The notes below the pieces were generated by a model, which was not told the DNA's origin, searched no databases, and was given only the letters and a program-made list of their open reading frames with translations. Positions 1-8,856 of a stretch of 64,000 nt of DNA are shown here, piece by piece (the first letter of the stretch is position 1; every line of letters starts with the position of its first letter). The stretch comes from Youxingia wuxianensis (GTDB taxonomy: Bacteria > Bacillota > Clostridia > Oscillospirales > Ruminococcaceae): positions 186,001 through 250,000 of the forward strand of contig NZ_JACRTD010000003.1 of the NCBI RefSeq assembly GCF_014385085.1, in the 5' to 3' direction. The translations under genes were made by a program, and so were the position numbers.

Positions 1-2
1 CC

Positions 3-551
3 AAGATTGTGGATCCGGATACCGGAGAAACTTTAGGCCCCAATCAGCCGGGAGAGTTCTGTTCCCGGGGATACAATACGATGAAAGGCTATTATAAGAT
101 GGAGGAGGCCACCCGACAGGTGATTGATGAGGACGGCTGGCTTCATTCGGGCGATTTAGCGATGGTAGATGAAAACGGGTATTACAAGATCACCGGAAGA
201 ATTAAAGATATGATTATTCGCGGAGGCGAAAATATTTATCCCAAGGAGATCGAGGAGTTTTTATATACTCATCCCATGGTAAAAGATGTCCAGGTAATCG
301 GTGTTCCCAGCAAACAATATGGGGAAGAAGTGATGGCCTGTATTATCCTTCGTGAAGAAGCAAAGCTGAGTGAACAGGACGTGAAAGATTTCATAAGAGC
401 GAATATGGCAAGGCATAAAGTACCTAAATATGTGGCTTTTATGGATGATTTCCCCATGACGGCAAGCGGTAAAATTCAAAAATTTAAGCTGCGGGAAATG
501 GCGGTGGAAATGCTGCATTTGGAAGATGCGGCTTCCATAGAAACTGCGTAA
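3..551 (+). CDS. AMP-binding acyl-CoA synthetase, C-terminal part (5' end outside window)
   Basis: This open frame enters from the left edge, so only about 182 C-terminal residues are visible. It belongs to the ANL superfamily of adenylate-forming enzymes, which activate a carboxylic acid to an acyl-adenylate and then to acyl-CoA. Visible motifs in order are GWLHSGDLA, the hinge region [20 protein letters not shown], and the C-terminal lysine motif TASGKIQK. The spacing fits the fatty-acyl or medium-chain acyl-CoA ligase branch. The chain length of the substrate cannot be told from this part. It ends 36 bases before the next gene and shares its strand. Confidence 0.9.
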   Translation, partial: KIVDPDTGETLGPNQPGEFCSRGYNTMKGYYKMEEATRQVIDEDGWLHSGDLAMVDENGYYKITGRIKDMIIRGGENIYPKEIEEFLYTHPMVKDVQVIGVPSKQYGEEVMACIILREEAKLSEQDVKDFIRANMARHKVPKYVAFMDDFPMTASGKIQKFKLREMAVEMLHLEDAASIETA

Positions 552-587
552 GCGTCATGGATATGAAAATTAGGAGTGGTTACAAAC

Positions 588-2573
588 ATGGCAAATAAAA
601 TAAAGCTTTGTATGGGCTGTATGTCGCCGCTGTTTGATGAAAATAAATGCGGAGTATGCGGTTATGAAGCAGATACGCCCTATAGCTTGGATTTTCTGCC
701 TCCTGACAGCCTGCTTGCAGACAATTATATTGTGGGCAAGGTGTATTCCTATGACCCGGAAGGGGTATGGTACGTAGGTTATGACCAGGCAAATCAGGTA
801 CGGGTATGGCTCCGGGAATATGCCCCGGCGAATATCATCCGCCGCGACCATGAAACTTTTGAAATTATTCCTCTGGAAAGCTCCCAAGCGCAGTATAAAG
901 CTCTGCTTTCGGACTTTGAGGATCTGTGCCACTCAATACAGAGGCTGAATCCCAGCGAAAAGGTGATCCCCATTGTAGATATGTTCCGGGCGAACAATAC
1001 AACCTATGCGGTATATGCTTATATAAAAACAATTACTTTGGAAGATTTTCTTCAAAGAAGCGGTGGAAAGCTCTCTTGGCGGCATACCAAAAAACTGTTG
1101 ATGCCCTTATTCCATACCGTTTCTAATATTCATAAAACAGGGCTTATCCATCGGGGACTTTCTCCAGAGACAATTTTGTTGGATCAGTCGGGTGCTTTGT
1201 GGCTGAGTAATTTTACTATCGCGGCTGCCCGCACACATAAGAGCGAGCTTTCTGCTCAGTTGTTTGAAGGCTATGCGGCCCCGGAGCAGTATTCTCTTAA
1301 TAGTTGGCAGGGCACTTGGACGGATGTTTATGCTCTAGGAGCGGTTACCTATCGGGCAGTCGTTGGCAAAAATCCGCCGTCGGCTCAGGATCGGATCTAT
1401 GGCGATGATCTTCTGGATGCAGGCGATCTGCAGGCGGAGATGACGGAAAATACCATTTATGCGATCAATCATGCTTTAGCGGTGGAAGTGGAAGACAGAA
1501 GCCAAACGGCGGAGAGCTATATCGCCGAACTTTTGGTATCCACTACCGGCTCGGACACAGCTGTTTACACCGCCCCTGTTCCCAAACGCAGTTATGCCGG
1601 GGATACCAATGAGGTGCATCGGGATGAAATTCGCAGAGCGGTTGCTGCCCGAGAGCTGAGAGAGCAGGCGCAAGGAGCTCCTAGAAACAACGGCCGATTT
1701 GATGAATATGAGGATGGAATTGACTTGATCCCTATTCCCAACAGTTCAAAACAGACGGTAGCCGTGAAAGAAAGAAACAATCCTTCAGATAGACGTAAGA
1801 AAAAAGAAAAACGCCCGCATACTGTATTAATGGTAATTTTAGCTTTTTTGGTAGCAACCGTTTTTTTAGGCGGCGGTATGTGGTGGTTTGCCAATGCATT
1901 CCTTGGGGATTTGATCAGCCCTGATAAGGAAAAGGATAATAGCAGCGGATCAGTTAACATCGCAGGGGAAGATTTTGACAGCGAGGCATTTGCTTCCGCC
2001 GACGATAATAAAGTTCCCGGATTTATTGGAGTAACCGTATCTTCCATTAAATCCAACGAGGAGCTTCAGGCAAAATACCATTTTGAGTATGTGGAAGACT
2101 TTAACGCGGAATATGATGAAGGTGTGGTTTATGATCAGAATCCCGCCAGTGGAGCTCAGATTAACGACGGAGCTACAATCACCTTATCTGTATCAAAAGG
2201 AACAGAAAAGGTGGAAATGCCGGAAGTAGTAGATCTGGAACTGGAGGAAGCGATTAAACTGCTCAACGACCTTGAAATAGAGTACCAGGTAATTGAAGTG
2301 TTTAACGATTCTTATGAACCCGGATTAGTAGCGAGAACGGATAAAGAGGCTGGAACTATGCTGTCTAAAGGAAAAGATAAGGTTATCCTGTACACTCGGC
2401 TAATGCCGGAGGACGAACAAGAGGAAGAAGAGGAAGACCGAAAATCTTCCAGCAGTAAAAACAGCAGCAGTGAAAATTTAATAGGCAGAGAAGGTTATAT
2501 TGCTCCAAAGCCTGGCAAACCGGGCGGCTTTTATGATGAAAGCGGCAATTGGATTGTAGTATTTGATGATTAA
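588..2573 (+). CDS. membrane pseudokinase with N-terminal zinc ribbon and C-terminal PASTA repeats
   Basis: The 661-residue protein has a Cys-pair zinc-ribbon-like start (CMGC, then CGVC), a Ser/Thr-kinase fold at about 40-310, a basic linker, one membrane helix near 412-436, and two PASTA-like repeats at about 475-610 followed by an acidic, Ser-rich tail. This layout resembles PknB/PrkC kinases, which sense muropeptides outside the cell. The catalytic signatures are broken: the beta-3 Lys is Arg (LREYAP), HRD is HRG, DFG is NFT, and the glycine loop is lost. The APE-type motif (APEQY) remains. I infer a pseudokinase or scaffold. ATG at 588 is chosen over GTG at 576 because AGGAG lies at 572-576. 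Confidence 0.85.
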   Translation: MANKIKLCMGCMSPLFDENKCGVCGYEADTPYSLDFLPPDSLLADNYIVGKVYSYDPEGVWYVGYDQANQVRVWLREYAPANIIRRDHETFEIIPLESSQAQYKALLSDFEDLCHSIQRLNPSEKVIPIVDMFRANNTTYAVYAYIKTITLEDFLQRSGGKLSWRHTKKLLMPLFHTVSNIHKTGLIHRGLSPETILLDQSGALWLSNFTIAAARTHKSELSAQLFEGYAAPEQYSLNSWQGTWTDVYALGAVTYRAVVGKNPPSAQDRIYGDDLLDAGDLQAEMTENTIYAINHALAVEVEDRSQTAESYIAELLVSTTGSDTAVYTAPVPKRSYAGDTNEVHRDEIRRAVAARELREQAQGAPRNNGRFDEYEDGIDLIPIPNSSKQTVAVKERNNPSDRRKKKEKRPHTVLMVILAFLVATVFLGGGMWWFANAFLGDLISPDKEKDNSSGSVNIAGEDFDSEAFASADDNKVPGFIGVTVSSIKSNEELQAKYHFEYVEDFNAEYDEGVVYDQNPASGAQINDGATITLSVSKGTEKVEMPEVVDLELEEAIKLLNDLEIEYQVIEVFNDSYEPGLVARTDKEAGTMLSKGKDKVILYTRLMPEDEQEEEEEDRKSSSSKNSSSENLIGREGYIAPKPGKPGGFYDESGNWIVVFDD

Positions 2574-2614
2574 TAAGTTTATGCTGGTAAATGACGAAGG
2601 GTGGTTGTTAGCAT

Positions 2615-3427
2615 ATGAAAGTAGCTTTTTCGACCTTGGGATGTCCCGGATGGTCCTGGGATGAGATATTCGCTACGGCCAAAGATTTAGGGCTGGACGG
2701 TATTGAGATCCGCGGAGTGGAAAATCAGATGTTTGCTCCGGAAATCAAGGTGTTTAAAGAAGAAAATATCCCGGCGACCTTGGATCGCTTTCAAAAAGCA
2801 GGAATGGAAATCCCGATGCTTACTTCTGGCGCTTGCCTTGGGGTTTCGGGGTCAATTGAAGATTACATGGACGAAGCGAAGGATTATATTGATCTTGCCG
2901 CTAGGCTGGGAACGCCTTTTGTGCGTGTGATGATCACTCCAGTGCCGGAACCGGGCAAAGCGGATATTGCGCAGGCAAAGAAGCTGTATCTGCAGCTTTG
3001 TGAGTATGCAAAAGGAAAAAATGTTTGCGTGCTGATTGAAACCAACGGGCCTTTGGCTGAGAGCCGTGTGTTAAAGGAGTTTATGCAGGGAGTAGATGAA
3101 ACCAGCGGCGGCGTTTTGTGGGATTTGCATCATCCTTACCGTTATTTCCAGGAATCTCCGGAAACTACTTACGCAAACCTGAGCCCTTGGATAAAGTATC
3201 TTCATGTGAAAGACAGTGTCATGGAAAATGGAAAAGTCTCTTATCGTATGATGGGGTACGGCGACGTCCCGATTTTTGATACTATCCGTATGCTCTCCCA
3301 GCATGGTTATGAGGGATATATCACTTTGGAATGGGTAAAACGGTGGTGTCCGGACCTGCAGGAACCGGGAATTGTATTCGCTCATTTCGCCAATTATATG
3401 ACATTTCTGCTAAATCAGTTAAAATAA
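2615..3427 (+). CDS. sugar phosphate isomerase/epimerase-like TIM barrel protein
   Basis: The 270-residue protein belongs to the xylose isomerase-like / AP endonuclease family 2 TIM barrel superfamily. It begins with the family's first strand (AFSTLGCPGW) and continues with DGIEIRG, a glutamate in VLIETNG, the DLHHPYR segment and a final TLEWVKRW. These Glu, Asp and His positions are where the family binds a divalent metal. Relatives isomerise or epimerise sugars or inositol derivatives. The substrate is not predictable here and no sugar operon surrounds it. A weak GAAGG/GGTGG ribosome site precedes the ATG. It converges on the dnaI-like gene across a shared terminator. Confidence 0.8.
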   Translation: MKVAFSTLGCPGWSWDEIFATAKDLGLDGIEIRGVENQMFAPEIKVFKEENIPATLDRFQKAGMEIPMLTSGACLGVSGSIEDYMDEAKDYIDLAARLGTPFVRVMITPVPEPGKADIAQAKKLYLQLCEYAKGKNVCVLIETNGPLAESRVLKEFMQGVDETSGGVLWDLHHPYRYFQESPETTYANLSPWIKYLHVKDSVMENGKVSYRMMGYGDVPIFDTIRMLSQHGYEGYITLEWVKRWCPDLQEPGIVFAHFANYMTFLLNQLK

Positions 3428-3545
3428 TCTTATCGTCAATCAAATTAGCGGCGAAGCTGTCTGAATGAGAGAAGGGCCTGTAGGTACTTTTGCCATAGGG
3501 CCAAAGATTGTGAATATTCGTGTCAATTTAATGTTGCAAAATAAT

Positions 3546-3578
3546 AAACCGCCCGGTGTCGAAAGCACCGGGCGGTTT
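3546..3578. terminator. bidirectional intrinsic terminator
   Basis: A 13-bp perfect stem (AAACCGCCCGGTG, complement at 3566-3578) with a 7-base loop lies between two convergent genes. It has T-rich sequence after it on both strands, so it can end both transcripts. Confidence 0.9.
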
Positions 3579-3581
3579 TAT

Positions 3582-4568
3582 TTACTTTTGGTAGCGCTTT
3601 AACATCCGAATATCCCGACCATAGAATTTCAGCGGCCGGTAAGCGCACAACAAACGCGAAAGGATGCGGTCTCCATATCTTTCCTTCATTACCGAAGTAT
3701 CCAGATTGGTATTGATAATCGTAGGCTTTTTTTCAATGATACGGGTATTGATAATATTATATAGAGCGGCTACGGTAAAAGAAGTAGAAAATTCCGCGCC
3801 TAAGTCGTCGATAATTAAAAGATCGCATTCTAAGGCCAGCGATTGATAATCGGTAGTTTCCCCTCTGGAAAACTGCTGAGCTTGAAGCTGATCCATTAAC
3901 TTTTGGGAGGTAGTATATACCACACCATATTCTTTCTGGGTGATCTCATAGGCCATCGCCAGGGAAAGATGAGTTTTGCCAAGTCCGGTACCGCCGCATA
4001 AAAGCAAGCTTTCACTGTTTTGGGAGAAGGTATCCGCGTAGACGGCGCAGTAATGCACCACATCCCGCATAGCGTTTCTGGGAACAATCTGATACTCGCC
4101 TACAGGTTCCATGGGGTAATAGTTCAGGCTGAAGTTCTCAAACCGGCATTGATCCACATCGGAGATGGAACACATTTTTTCATAAGCCACCTGCCGCAGA
4201 AGTTTTTGCAGGCAGCTGCAGACCCTTTGTCCAATATATCCAGTATCCTGGCAATGGGGGCAGATATATTTCAAATCCAGATAATCTATGGGCAGACCCA
4301 AGGAAGCTAAAATATGATATCGATGCTGCTGCAGCTGCTGGTTTGCCTGTTTAAGCAGCTGAATTTGCTTCAGGGCGTCGTCACCGCCGCCTACGGCAGC
4401 TGCCGCCGCCGCCGCACCCGTTGCCGCTAAGGACTGTTCCAGCTCCAGCAGCTGAGGAACTTTGCTGTAGAGCTCCTGTTTATGCTGCTGCTGAATACGC
4501 TGTGCTTTTGCCCGACGGGAATCTAATATTTCATACGCTTGCTGATAAACATCTTTGGAGTATCCCAT
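3582..4568 (-). CDS. DnaI/DnaC-like replicative helicase loader ATPase
   Basis: The 328-residue protein has an N-terminal helical region, a treble-clef-like cysteine set (CPHCQDTGY then CSC, near 125-145) and an AAA+ ATPase core. The Walker A motif is CGGTGLGKTHLS and the Walker B motif is LLIIDDLGAE; a sensor-like INTNLD follows. This matches the DnaI/DnaC loaders that place the replicative helicase on DNA. It lies 21 bases downstream of a DnaD-domain gene on the same strand, a common primosome pairing. The linker near 48-85 is unusually Ala, Gly and Gln rich (runs of GCC/GCG codons), likely a flexible spacer. It ends at a strong shared terminator. Confidence 0.88.
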   Translation of the reverse strand: MGYSKDVYQQAYEILDSRRAKAQRIQQQHKQELYSKVPQLLELEQSLAATGAAAAAAAVGGGDDALKQIQLLKQANQQLQQHRYHILASLGLPIDYLDLKYICPHCQDTGYIGQRVCSCLQKLLRQVAYEKMCSISDVDQCRFENFSLNYYPMEPVGEYQIVPRNAMRDVVHYCAVYADTFSQNSESLLLCGGTGLGKTHLSLAMAYEITQKEYGVVYTTSQKLMDQLQAQQFSRGETTDYQSLALECDLLIIDDLGAEFSTSFTVAALYNIINTRIIEKKPTIINTNLDTSVMKERYGDRILSRLLCAYRPLKFYGRDIRMLKRYQK

Positions 4569-4589
4569 GATTTACCACCTTAATTGTAA

Positions 4590-5627
4590 TTATTCCTGAG
4601 AGAGCTGATGGAGCAGCTTGTCCAGTTCATCCGCGTCCAGGGAGGAATATTTTCCTGTTTGGGCGGATTTATTAAGTCCTGCATTATTTTTTTTCCCAGG
4701 GGCGCTGTTTAACTCTTCTATTGCCTGGGCGGGAGTTTTAATTCCTTTTTCACTCCAGGAAGTAAGAATTTTATCCGCATATGCAAAAGAAATTTTACCA
4801 GTATTTTCCATACTTCTTTGACAGGCAAGGGTAATAAGGGATTCGCTAAGCCCCAGATGATCAAACCATTTGTTTACCAGTTCTTTTTCCTTTGGAGTCA
4901 TTGACCGGTTATAAAGGCCAAATGCTTCGATGACTATCTTCTCCTGTTGGTTATTGCGGGTAAGACGGGTAATCTCCAACTCTGCCAGCTCATGGGTGTT
5001 AATTCCCTTTTCCAGCCAGCTGGCGGCGGCCTTTTCTACATAGTTCATACTTGCCTTGCCGATGGAAACACAATATTGAAGAAGCATCAATAGTACGTCG
5101 ATCTCCATACCATAATAGCTGACAATAGCGACTAATATCTCGCTTTCTATCGGGGTAAGAGGCGAACCGATAACCGATTGAGCCTCAATCAGCAGCTGGG
5201 AAATCGCCGGATTATCCTGCGACATCTGGGCAATATCCGACCGGGTAATTTTTGGCCGTGCGGAAACGGTAACAATTTTTTGACCGGAAGCGGAAAGGGT
5301 TTCCTGGGTAACGGGAGCCGCTGAGGGAGTTTTTTCAAAAGCGGCGGAACTTTCTTCCCGGGCCGGCGCACAATGAATTGCCGGACGGTCGGTGTCAAAA
5401 ATAATCCCGGCGTTTATCCAATAATGCAAAGCGTCCGAGATATCCGCCGGATCCTTGCTAAGATGCTGAGCAAGCCAGGCTTCGTCCACCGGCTGACCGG
5501 GATACCGAAGCATCAGAAGAAGCACTTGTAAGCAAAGGCGGGAACATATTTTTATATGTTGATCCACTATTGCGCTGGGAACAGCAAAAACAGAGGACCA
5601 AATACCGTTATCAACTATGTAAGCCAT
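4590..5627 (-). CDS. DnaD domain primosome protein
   Basis: The 345-residue protein has an N-terminal winged-helix-like region (LLLMLRYPGQPVDEAWLAQHL), a variable middle, and two DnaD_C-type helical segments near 140-215 and 215-290 (ESEILVAIVSYYG; TPKEKELVNKWFDHLG). DnaD proteins remodel DNA and act before the helicase loader in Firmicute primosomes. The dnaI-like gene lies directly downstream. The second ATG (5627) is preferred over the one at 5636 because GGA sits 8 bases upstream of it and the protein then begins MAYIVDNG. A good promoter is seen upstream at 5727-5755. Confidence 0.85.
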   Translation of the reverse strand: MAYIVDNGIWSSVFAVPSAIVDQHIKICSRLCLQVLLLMLRYPGQPVDEAWLAQHLSKDPADISDALHYWINAGIIFDTDRPAIHCAPAREESSAAFEKTPSAAPVTQETLSASGQKIVTVSARPKITRSDIAQMSQDNPAISQLLIEAQSVIGSPLTPIESEILVAIVSYYGMEIDVLLMLLQYCVSIGKASMNYVEKAAASWLEKGINTHELAELEITRLTRNNQQEKIVIEAFGLYNRSMTPKEKELVNKWFDHLGLSESLITLACQRSMENTGKISFAYADKILTSWSEKGIKTPAQAIEELNSAPGKKNNAGLNKSAQTGKYSSLDADELDKLLHQLSQE

Positions 5628-5726
5628 AATACACATCCAATTTCAAAAATAATTAACATCCGGCTTTGCCGGTGCGCAGCATAAAACAAAGCGGTGTCCT
5701 TCACCGCGCGGTACGATATGTTAGTT

Positions 5727-5755
5727 ATTATATCATAAAAATATTTCCTTTACAA
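5727..5755 (-). promoter_or_regulatory. sigma-A-type promoter for dnaD-dnaI
   Basis: On the minus strand TTGTAA (5755-5750) is followed after 17 bases by a perfect TATAAT (5732-5727), about 100 bases upstream of the dnaD start. The leader contains GC-rich inverted repeats near 5659-5672 and 5691-5708. Confidence 0.75.
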
Positions 5756-5763
5756 AATATAAG

Positions 5764-5793
5764 TTGCACGCATAGCGCAAATCGTTGTATAAT
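5764..5793 (+). promoter_or_regulatory. probable promoter for the PHP-domain gene
   Basis: A perfect -10 hexamer TATAAT lies at 5788-5793, with a weak -35 (TTGCAC, 5764-5769). Transcription would begin near 5800, which supports the internal start codon at 5832. Confidence 0.6.
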
Positions 5794-5831
5794 AGATTGT
5801 AATATGGATGACGGATAGGGGTGGGAAAAGG

Positions 5832-6668
5832 ATGATAGGAGATTTACATTGTCATACAAGATTTTCTGACGGCTCTTTAAGTGTAGACGACCTGGTATTT
5901 TATGCAAAACGGGCCGGACTGGACTTTGTAGCGGTAACAGACCATGATACGATGTCCGGTATCAGCCGCGCGGAACTGCTGGGAAAAAGATATGGAATCG
6001 GTGTGATCGGCGGGGTGGAAGTTTCCGCCTGGGATTATAAGCGTCAGCGTCGGGTGCATCTGTTGTGCTATCTTCCGGCCAATCCCGACCGTTTGGAAGG
6101 GATGTTGAAACACACCATCGAGGACCGGGATAAATGTATCCGGGAAAGTTTAAAAAAAGTAATGCAGCTTTTCCCTGTGACAGAAGAACATGTCAGCCGG
6201 TTTATGAAAGGCGCCCCTGCCTTATATAACGTACATATTATGCTGGCGCTGATGGATTTGGGATATACCGACTGCATTTATGGAGATCTGTTTCAGGAGC
6301 TATTGAGCCCTAAGGGAGGAAGCTGTTTTGTTCCCAGGACATATATAGACGTGCTTGAAGCGGCGCAGATCATTAAAAGCGCTGGGGGCATATGTGTTCT
6401 GGCACACCCTTCCGTATATGATTCTATCGAGATTATGAGGGAACTGGCGCAGGCCCAGGCGATTGATGGGATTGAACAGTTCCATCCCAGAAATAAGGAC
6501 GAGGACGCGCAGGCAATTGCCGATATAATACGGGAATATGATCTTATTCCTACTGGCGGCACTGATTTTCATGGAGCGCATACCAAAATTCCCCATCCTA
6601 TTGGAACCTGTGTCACACAGAAAGCTTCGTTGGAACGGCTGTTTAAACTCTCAAAAGCCAGGCAATAA
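5832..6668 (+). CDS. PHP domain metal-dependent phosphoesterase
   Basis: The 278-residue protein is a PHP-fold phosphoesterase. Metal-binding motifs are visible: DLHCHTRFSDGS at the N terminus, VTDHDTM, a glutamate in GGVEVSAWD, VLAHPSVYD, and the C-terminal GGTDFHG. These match the YciV/TrpH branch, whose characterised members hydrolyse 3',5'-bisnucleotides or short RNA. A longer reading from 5808 has no ribosome site and would start only about 8 bases after the predicted transcription start. AGGGG lies upstream of ATG 5832. It is followed after 40 bases by malic enzyme. Confidence 0.87.
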   Translation: MIGDLHCHTRFSDGSLSVDDLVFYAKRAGLDFVAVTDHDTMSGISRAELLGKRYGIGVIGGVEVSAWDYKRQRRVHLLCYLPANPDRLEGMLKHTIEDRDKCIRESLKKVMQLFPVTEEHVSRFMKGAPALYNVHIMLALMDLGYTDCIYGDLFQELLSPKGGSCFVPRTYIDVLEAAQIIKSAGGICVLAHPSVYDSIEIMRELAQAQAIDGIEQFHPRNKDEDAQAIADIIREYDLIPTGGTDFHGAHTKIPHPIGTCVTQKASLERLFKLSKARQ

Positions 6669-6708
6669 AGGAAATTAAAAAAACGACGCAAAAAACGTAG
6701 GAGGCAGC

Positions 6709-7893
6709 ATGGATATTAAAGAGCTAGCGCTGAAAAAGCATTACCAATGGCAGGGGAAAATAGAAGTAATTTCTCGGGCCCCGATTAATTCGCGGGAGGA
6801 TCTTTCCACTGCGTATACCCCGGGAGTCGCCCAGCCTTGCCTTGAAATAGAAAAGGATGAAAGTCTGTCTTATGAACTTACCCGCCGGGGGAATATGGTG
6901 GCGGTGATTACCGACGGCACCGCGGTATTGGGGCTTGGAGATATTGGTCCGGCGGCGGCGATGCCGGTGATGGAAGGGAAGTGCGCTTTATTTAAAGCGT
7001 TTGCGGATGTGGACGCATTCCCTTTGTGCATCGACAGCAAAGATGTGGATACCATCGTAAATACAATCCTTCTTATCTCCAAAAGTTTTGGCGGGATTAA
7101 TCTGGAAGATATTTCTGCTCCCCGGTGTTTTGAGATTGAGCGGCGGCTCAAGGAAAAGTGTGAAGTGCCAGTGTTTCACGACGACCAGCATGGCACAGCT
7201 ATTGTGGCTTCGGCGGCCCTGCTCAATGCTCTGAAGGTGACCGGGCGAAAGATGGGCGAGTGCAAAATCGTTATCAACGGGGCCGGCGCCGCTGGTATTT
7301 CCGTGGCGAAGCTATTGCTTTCCATGAATTTTGGAGAGATTGTCATGTGCGACATAAAAGGGATTATTTATGAAGGCGCCGATTGGCTGACCGAACCGCA
7401 GATGCAGATGGCGAAAGTGACCAATCCCGGCAAGAAAAAGGGTACCCTGGCAGACGCGCTGGTAGGTGCGGATGTGTTTATCGGGGTTTCCAAGCCTAAC
7501 CTGGTAAGCCAGGAAATGGTCGCGACTATGGAAAAGGACCCAATTATTTTCGCTATGGCAAACCCTATGCCGGAGATTATGCCGGAGCAAGCGAAGGCCG
7601 GCGGAGCGGCGGTAGTAGGAACCGGACGCTCCGACTTCCCAAACCAGATCAATAATGTCCTGGCGTTTCCTGGTATTTTTAAGGGGGCTTTAAAAGTGCG
7701 GGCTTCCAATATTACCGAGGAAATGAAGGTAGCGGCGGCGTACGCTATCGCGTCCATGGTAAAACAGGAAGAACTGACGCCGGAATATATTTTGCCGGAC
7801 GCTTTGAATAAAGAAGTAGCGGATTGCGTCGCGAATGCTGTTGCGGCGGAAGCGGTAAAATTGGGAATTGCTAGAATTTATAAAGAAAAATAA
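6709..7893 (+). CDS. NAD(P)-dependent malic enzyme (malate dehydrogenase, decarboxylating)
   Basis: The 394-residue enzyme matches the short bacterial malic enzymes, which oxidatively decarboxylate malate to pyruvate. The N-terminal malic domain shows STAYTPGVAQPC, the DGTAVLGLGDIGP block and the metal site in FHDDQHGTA. The NAD(P)-binding domain follows with VINGAGAAGISVAKLL and the FAMANPMPEI segment. The length is typical for the group lacking the phosphotransacetylase extension. TAGGAGG lies just before the ATG. The TSCPD gene follows after 15 bases, so they are probably co-transcribed. Confidence 0.95.
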   Translation: MDIKELALKKHYQWQGKIEVISRAPINSREDLSTAYTPGVAQPCLEIEKDESLSYELTRRGNMVAVITDGTAVLGLGDIGPAAAMPVMEGKCALFKAFADVDAFPLCIDSKDVDTIVNTILLISKSFGGINLEDISAPRCFEIERRLKEKCEVPVFHDDQHGTAIVASAALLNALKVTGRKMGECKIVINGAGAAGISVAKLLLSMNFGEIVMCDIKGIIYEGADWLTEPQMQMAKVTNPGKKKGTLADALVGADVFIGVSKPNLVSQEMVATMEKDPIIFAMANPMPEIMPEQAKAGGAAVVGTGRSDFPNQINNVLAFPGIFKGALKVRASNITEEMKVAAAYAIASMVKQEELTPEYILPDALNKEVADCVANAVAAEAVKLGIARIYKEK

Positions 7894-7908
7894 GGATTGA
7901 TAAAACAG

Positions 7909-8157
7909 ATGATCTATACCTATAAAACACACGGAGTCTGTTCCAGAGAAATGCGTATCGAATTGGAAGACGGCGTAATTAAAGATATTGAGATTATTGG
8001 GGGATGCAATGGGAACCTGAAAGGGATTTGCGCCCTGGTAAAAGGTTGTAAAGCCGAAGAGGTAATTCTAAAATTAAAGGGGCTTACCTGCGGATACAAA
8101 AATACTTCTTGTCCTGACCAACTGGCAATTGCTTTAGGTCAGGCGCTGGGAAAATGA
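7909..8157 (+). CDS. TSCPD domain small protein (TIGR03905-like)
   Basis: The 82-residue protein has four conserved cysteines and ends with the diagnostic TSCPDQLA segment. This domain is also found at the C terminus of some ribonucleotide reductases. Free-standing copies are common in Clostridia and their function is not established. A metal or iron-sulfur role is plausible from the cysteines but is an inference. The ATG at 7909 is preferred over TTG at 7897, because AAGGA (7892-7896) abuts the TTG and stands 12 bases from the ATG. Confidence 0.85.
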   Translation: MIYTYKTHGVCSREMRIELEDGVIKDIEIIGGCNGNLKGICALVKGCKAEEVILKLKGLTCGYKNTSCPDQLAIALGQALGK

Positions 8158-8189
8158 GAAATCCCAAGAGGAAGAGCGGAGGTGACAAA

Positions 8190-8744
8190 ATGACGTTTGA
8201 TGACAGCGATATTAAAATTATGCCCGACGACCCGTCGGAAGTATTTGACATGTCCGAAGGCGCGGCAAACGCTTTTGTCAGAGAAACGAATAACGGAAAT
8301 ATGGAAAAGGCAAAAAAGCTGGGGGCGCAGTTCGCCGCGGGACTGATCGATCCCAACTGCGTTTGTGTATTTGGCGTAGGGGAGCTGGATACGGTCAATA
8401 CCATCTCCCAAAGAAAAGTACTGTTTGCCTATGTGGTGAATCAGGTGATTGAAGAGATGGCGCCCAACTCTATTGTGGCACAATCGGCACTGTCCAGTTT
8501 TTATGATGCGGTTCAGCAGCAGGATGCCAAGACCTATGAGCTGATTAATGATTCTGCCGCTTTTACGATGTATATCCTTCAGGCCCGTCTCGTTCCCAAC
8601 GACGGACAGGGGATGGGAGAAGTATTTGCCAAACTTTGCGGACAGGAAGGGCAGCGGTTGTATATCAATTATGGAAAGGAATTATACAACTATTTTACTA
8701 TTACCTGTACAGAGCAGGTTCTGGCCGCGGATATGATACGATAG
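8190..8744 (+). CDS. uncharacterised protein, mostly helical, cytoplasmic
   Basis: I do not recognise this 184-residue protein. It is acidic at the N terminus (MPDDPSEVFDMSEGA), appears mainly helical, and has no signal peptide, membrane helix or clear catalytic motif. A GELDTVNTISQRKVLFAYVVNQVIEEM segment looks like a packed helical hairpin. The start at 8190 is supported by GGAGGT six bases upstream; the ATG at 8154 overlaps the previous stop but lacks such a site. A strong terminator follows, so it is the last gene of the malic enzyme-TSCPD transcript. Confidence 0.75.
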   Translation: MTFDDSDIKIMPDDPSEVFDMSEGAANAFVRETNNGNMEKAKKLGAQFAAGLIDPNCVCVFGVGELDTVNTISQRKVLFAYVVNQVIEEMAPNSIVAQSALSSFYDAVQQQDAKTYELINDSAAFTMYILQARLVPNDGQGMGEVFAKLCGQEGQRLYINYGKELYNYFTITCTEQVLAADMIR

Positions 8745-8755
8745 TTTTATGTAAG

Positions 8756-8785
8756 AATAATCCTCCTGTTTTCAGGGGGATTATT
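8756..8785 (+). terminator. intrinsic terminator after the malic enzyme operon
   Basis: A 13-bp stem with one G-T pair (AATAATCCTCCTG with CAGGGGGATTATT), a TTTT loop, then a short T-rich tail. Confidence 0.88.
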
Positions 8786-8788
8786 TTA

Positions 8789-8817
8789 TTGTAAATTGAT
8801 AGCGGTTAGGGTAAAAT
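8789..8817 (+). promoter_or_regulatory. sigma-A-type promoter for sbcDC
   Basis: TTGTAA (8789-8794), a 17-base spacer and TAAAAT (8812-8817) lie 40 bases before the sbcD start and directly after the preceding terminator. Confidence 0.7.
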
Positions 8818-8856
8818 AAAAAAAGGAGATTATTTTGATGATTCATAGGAGGAGCT

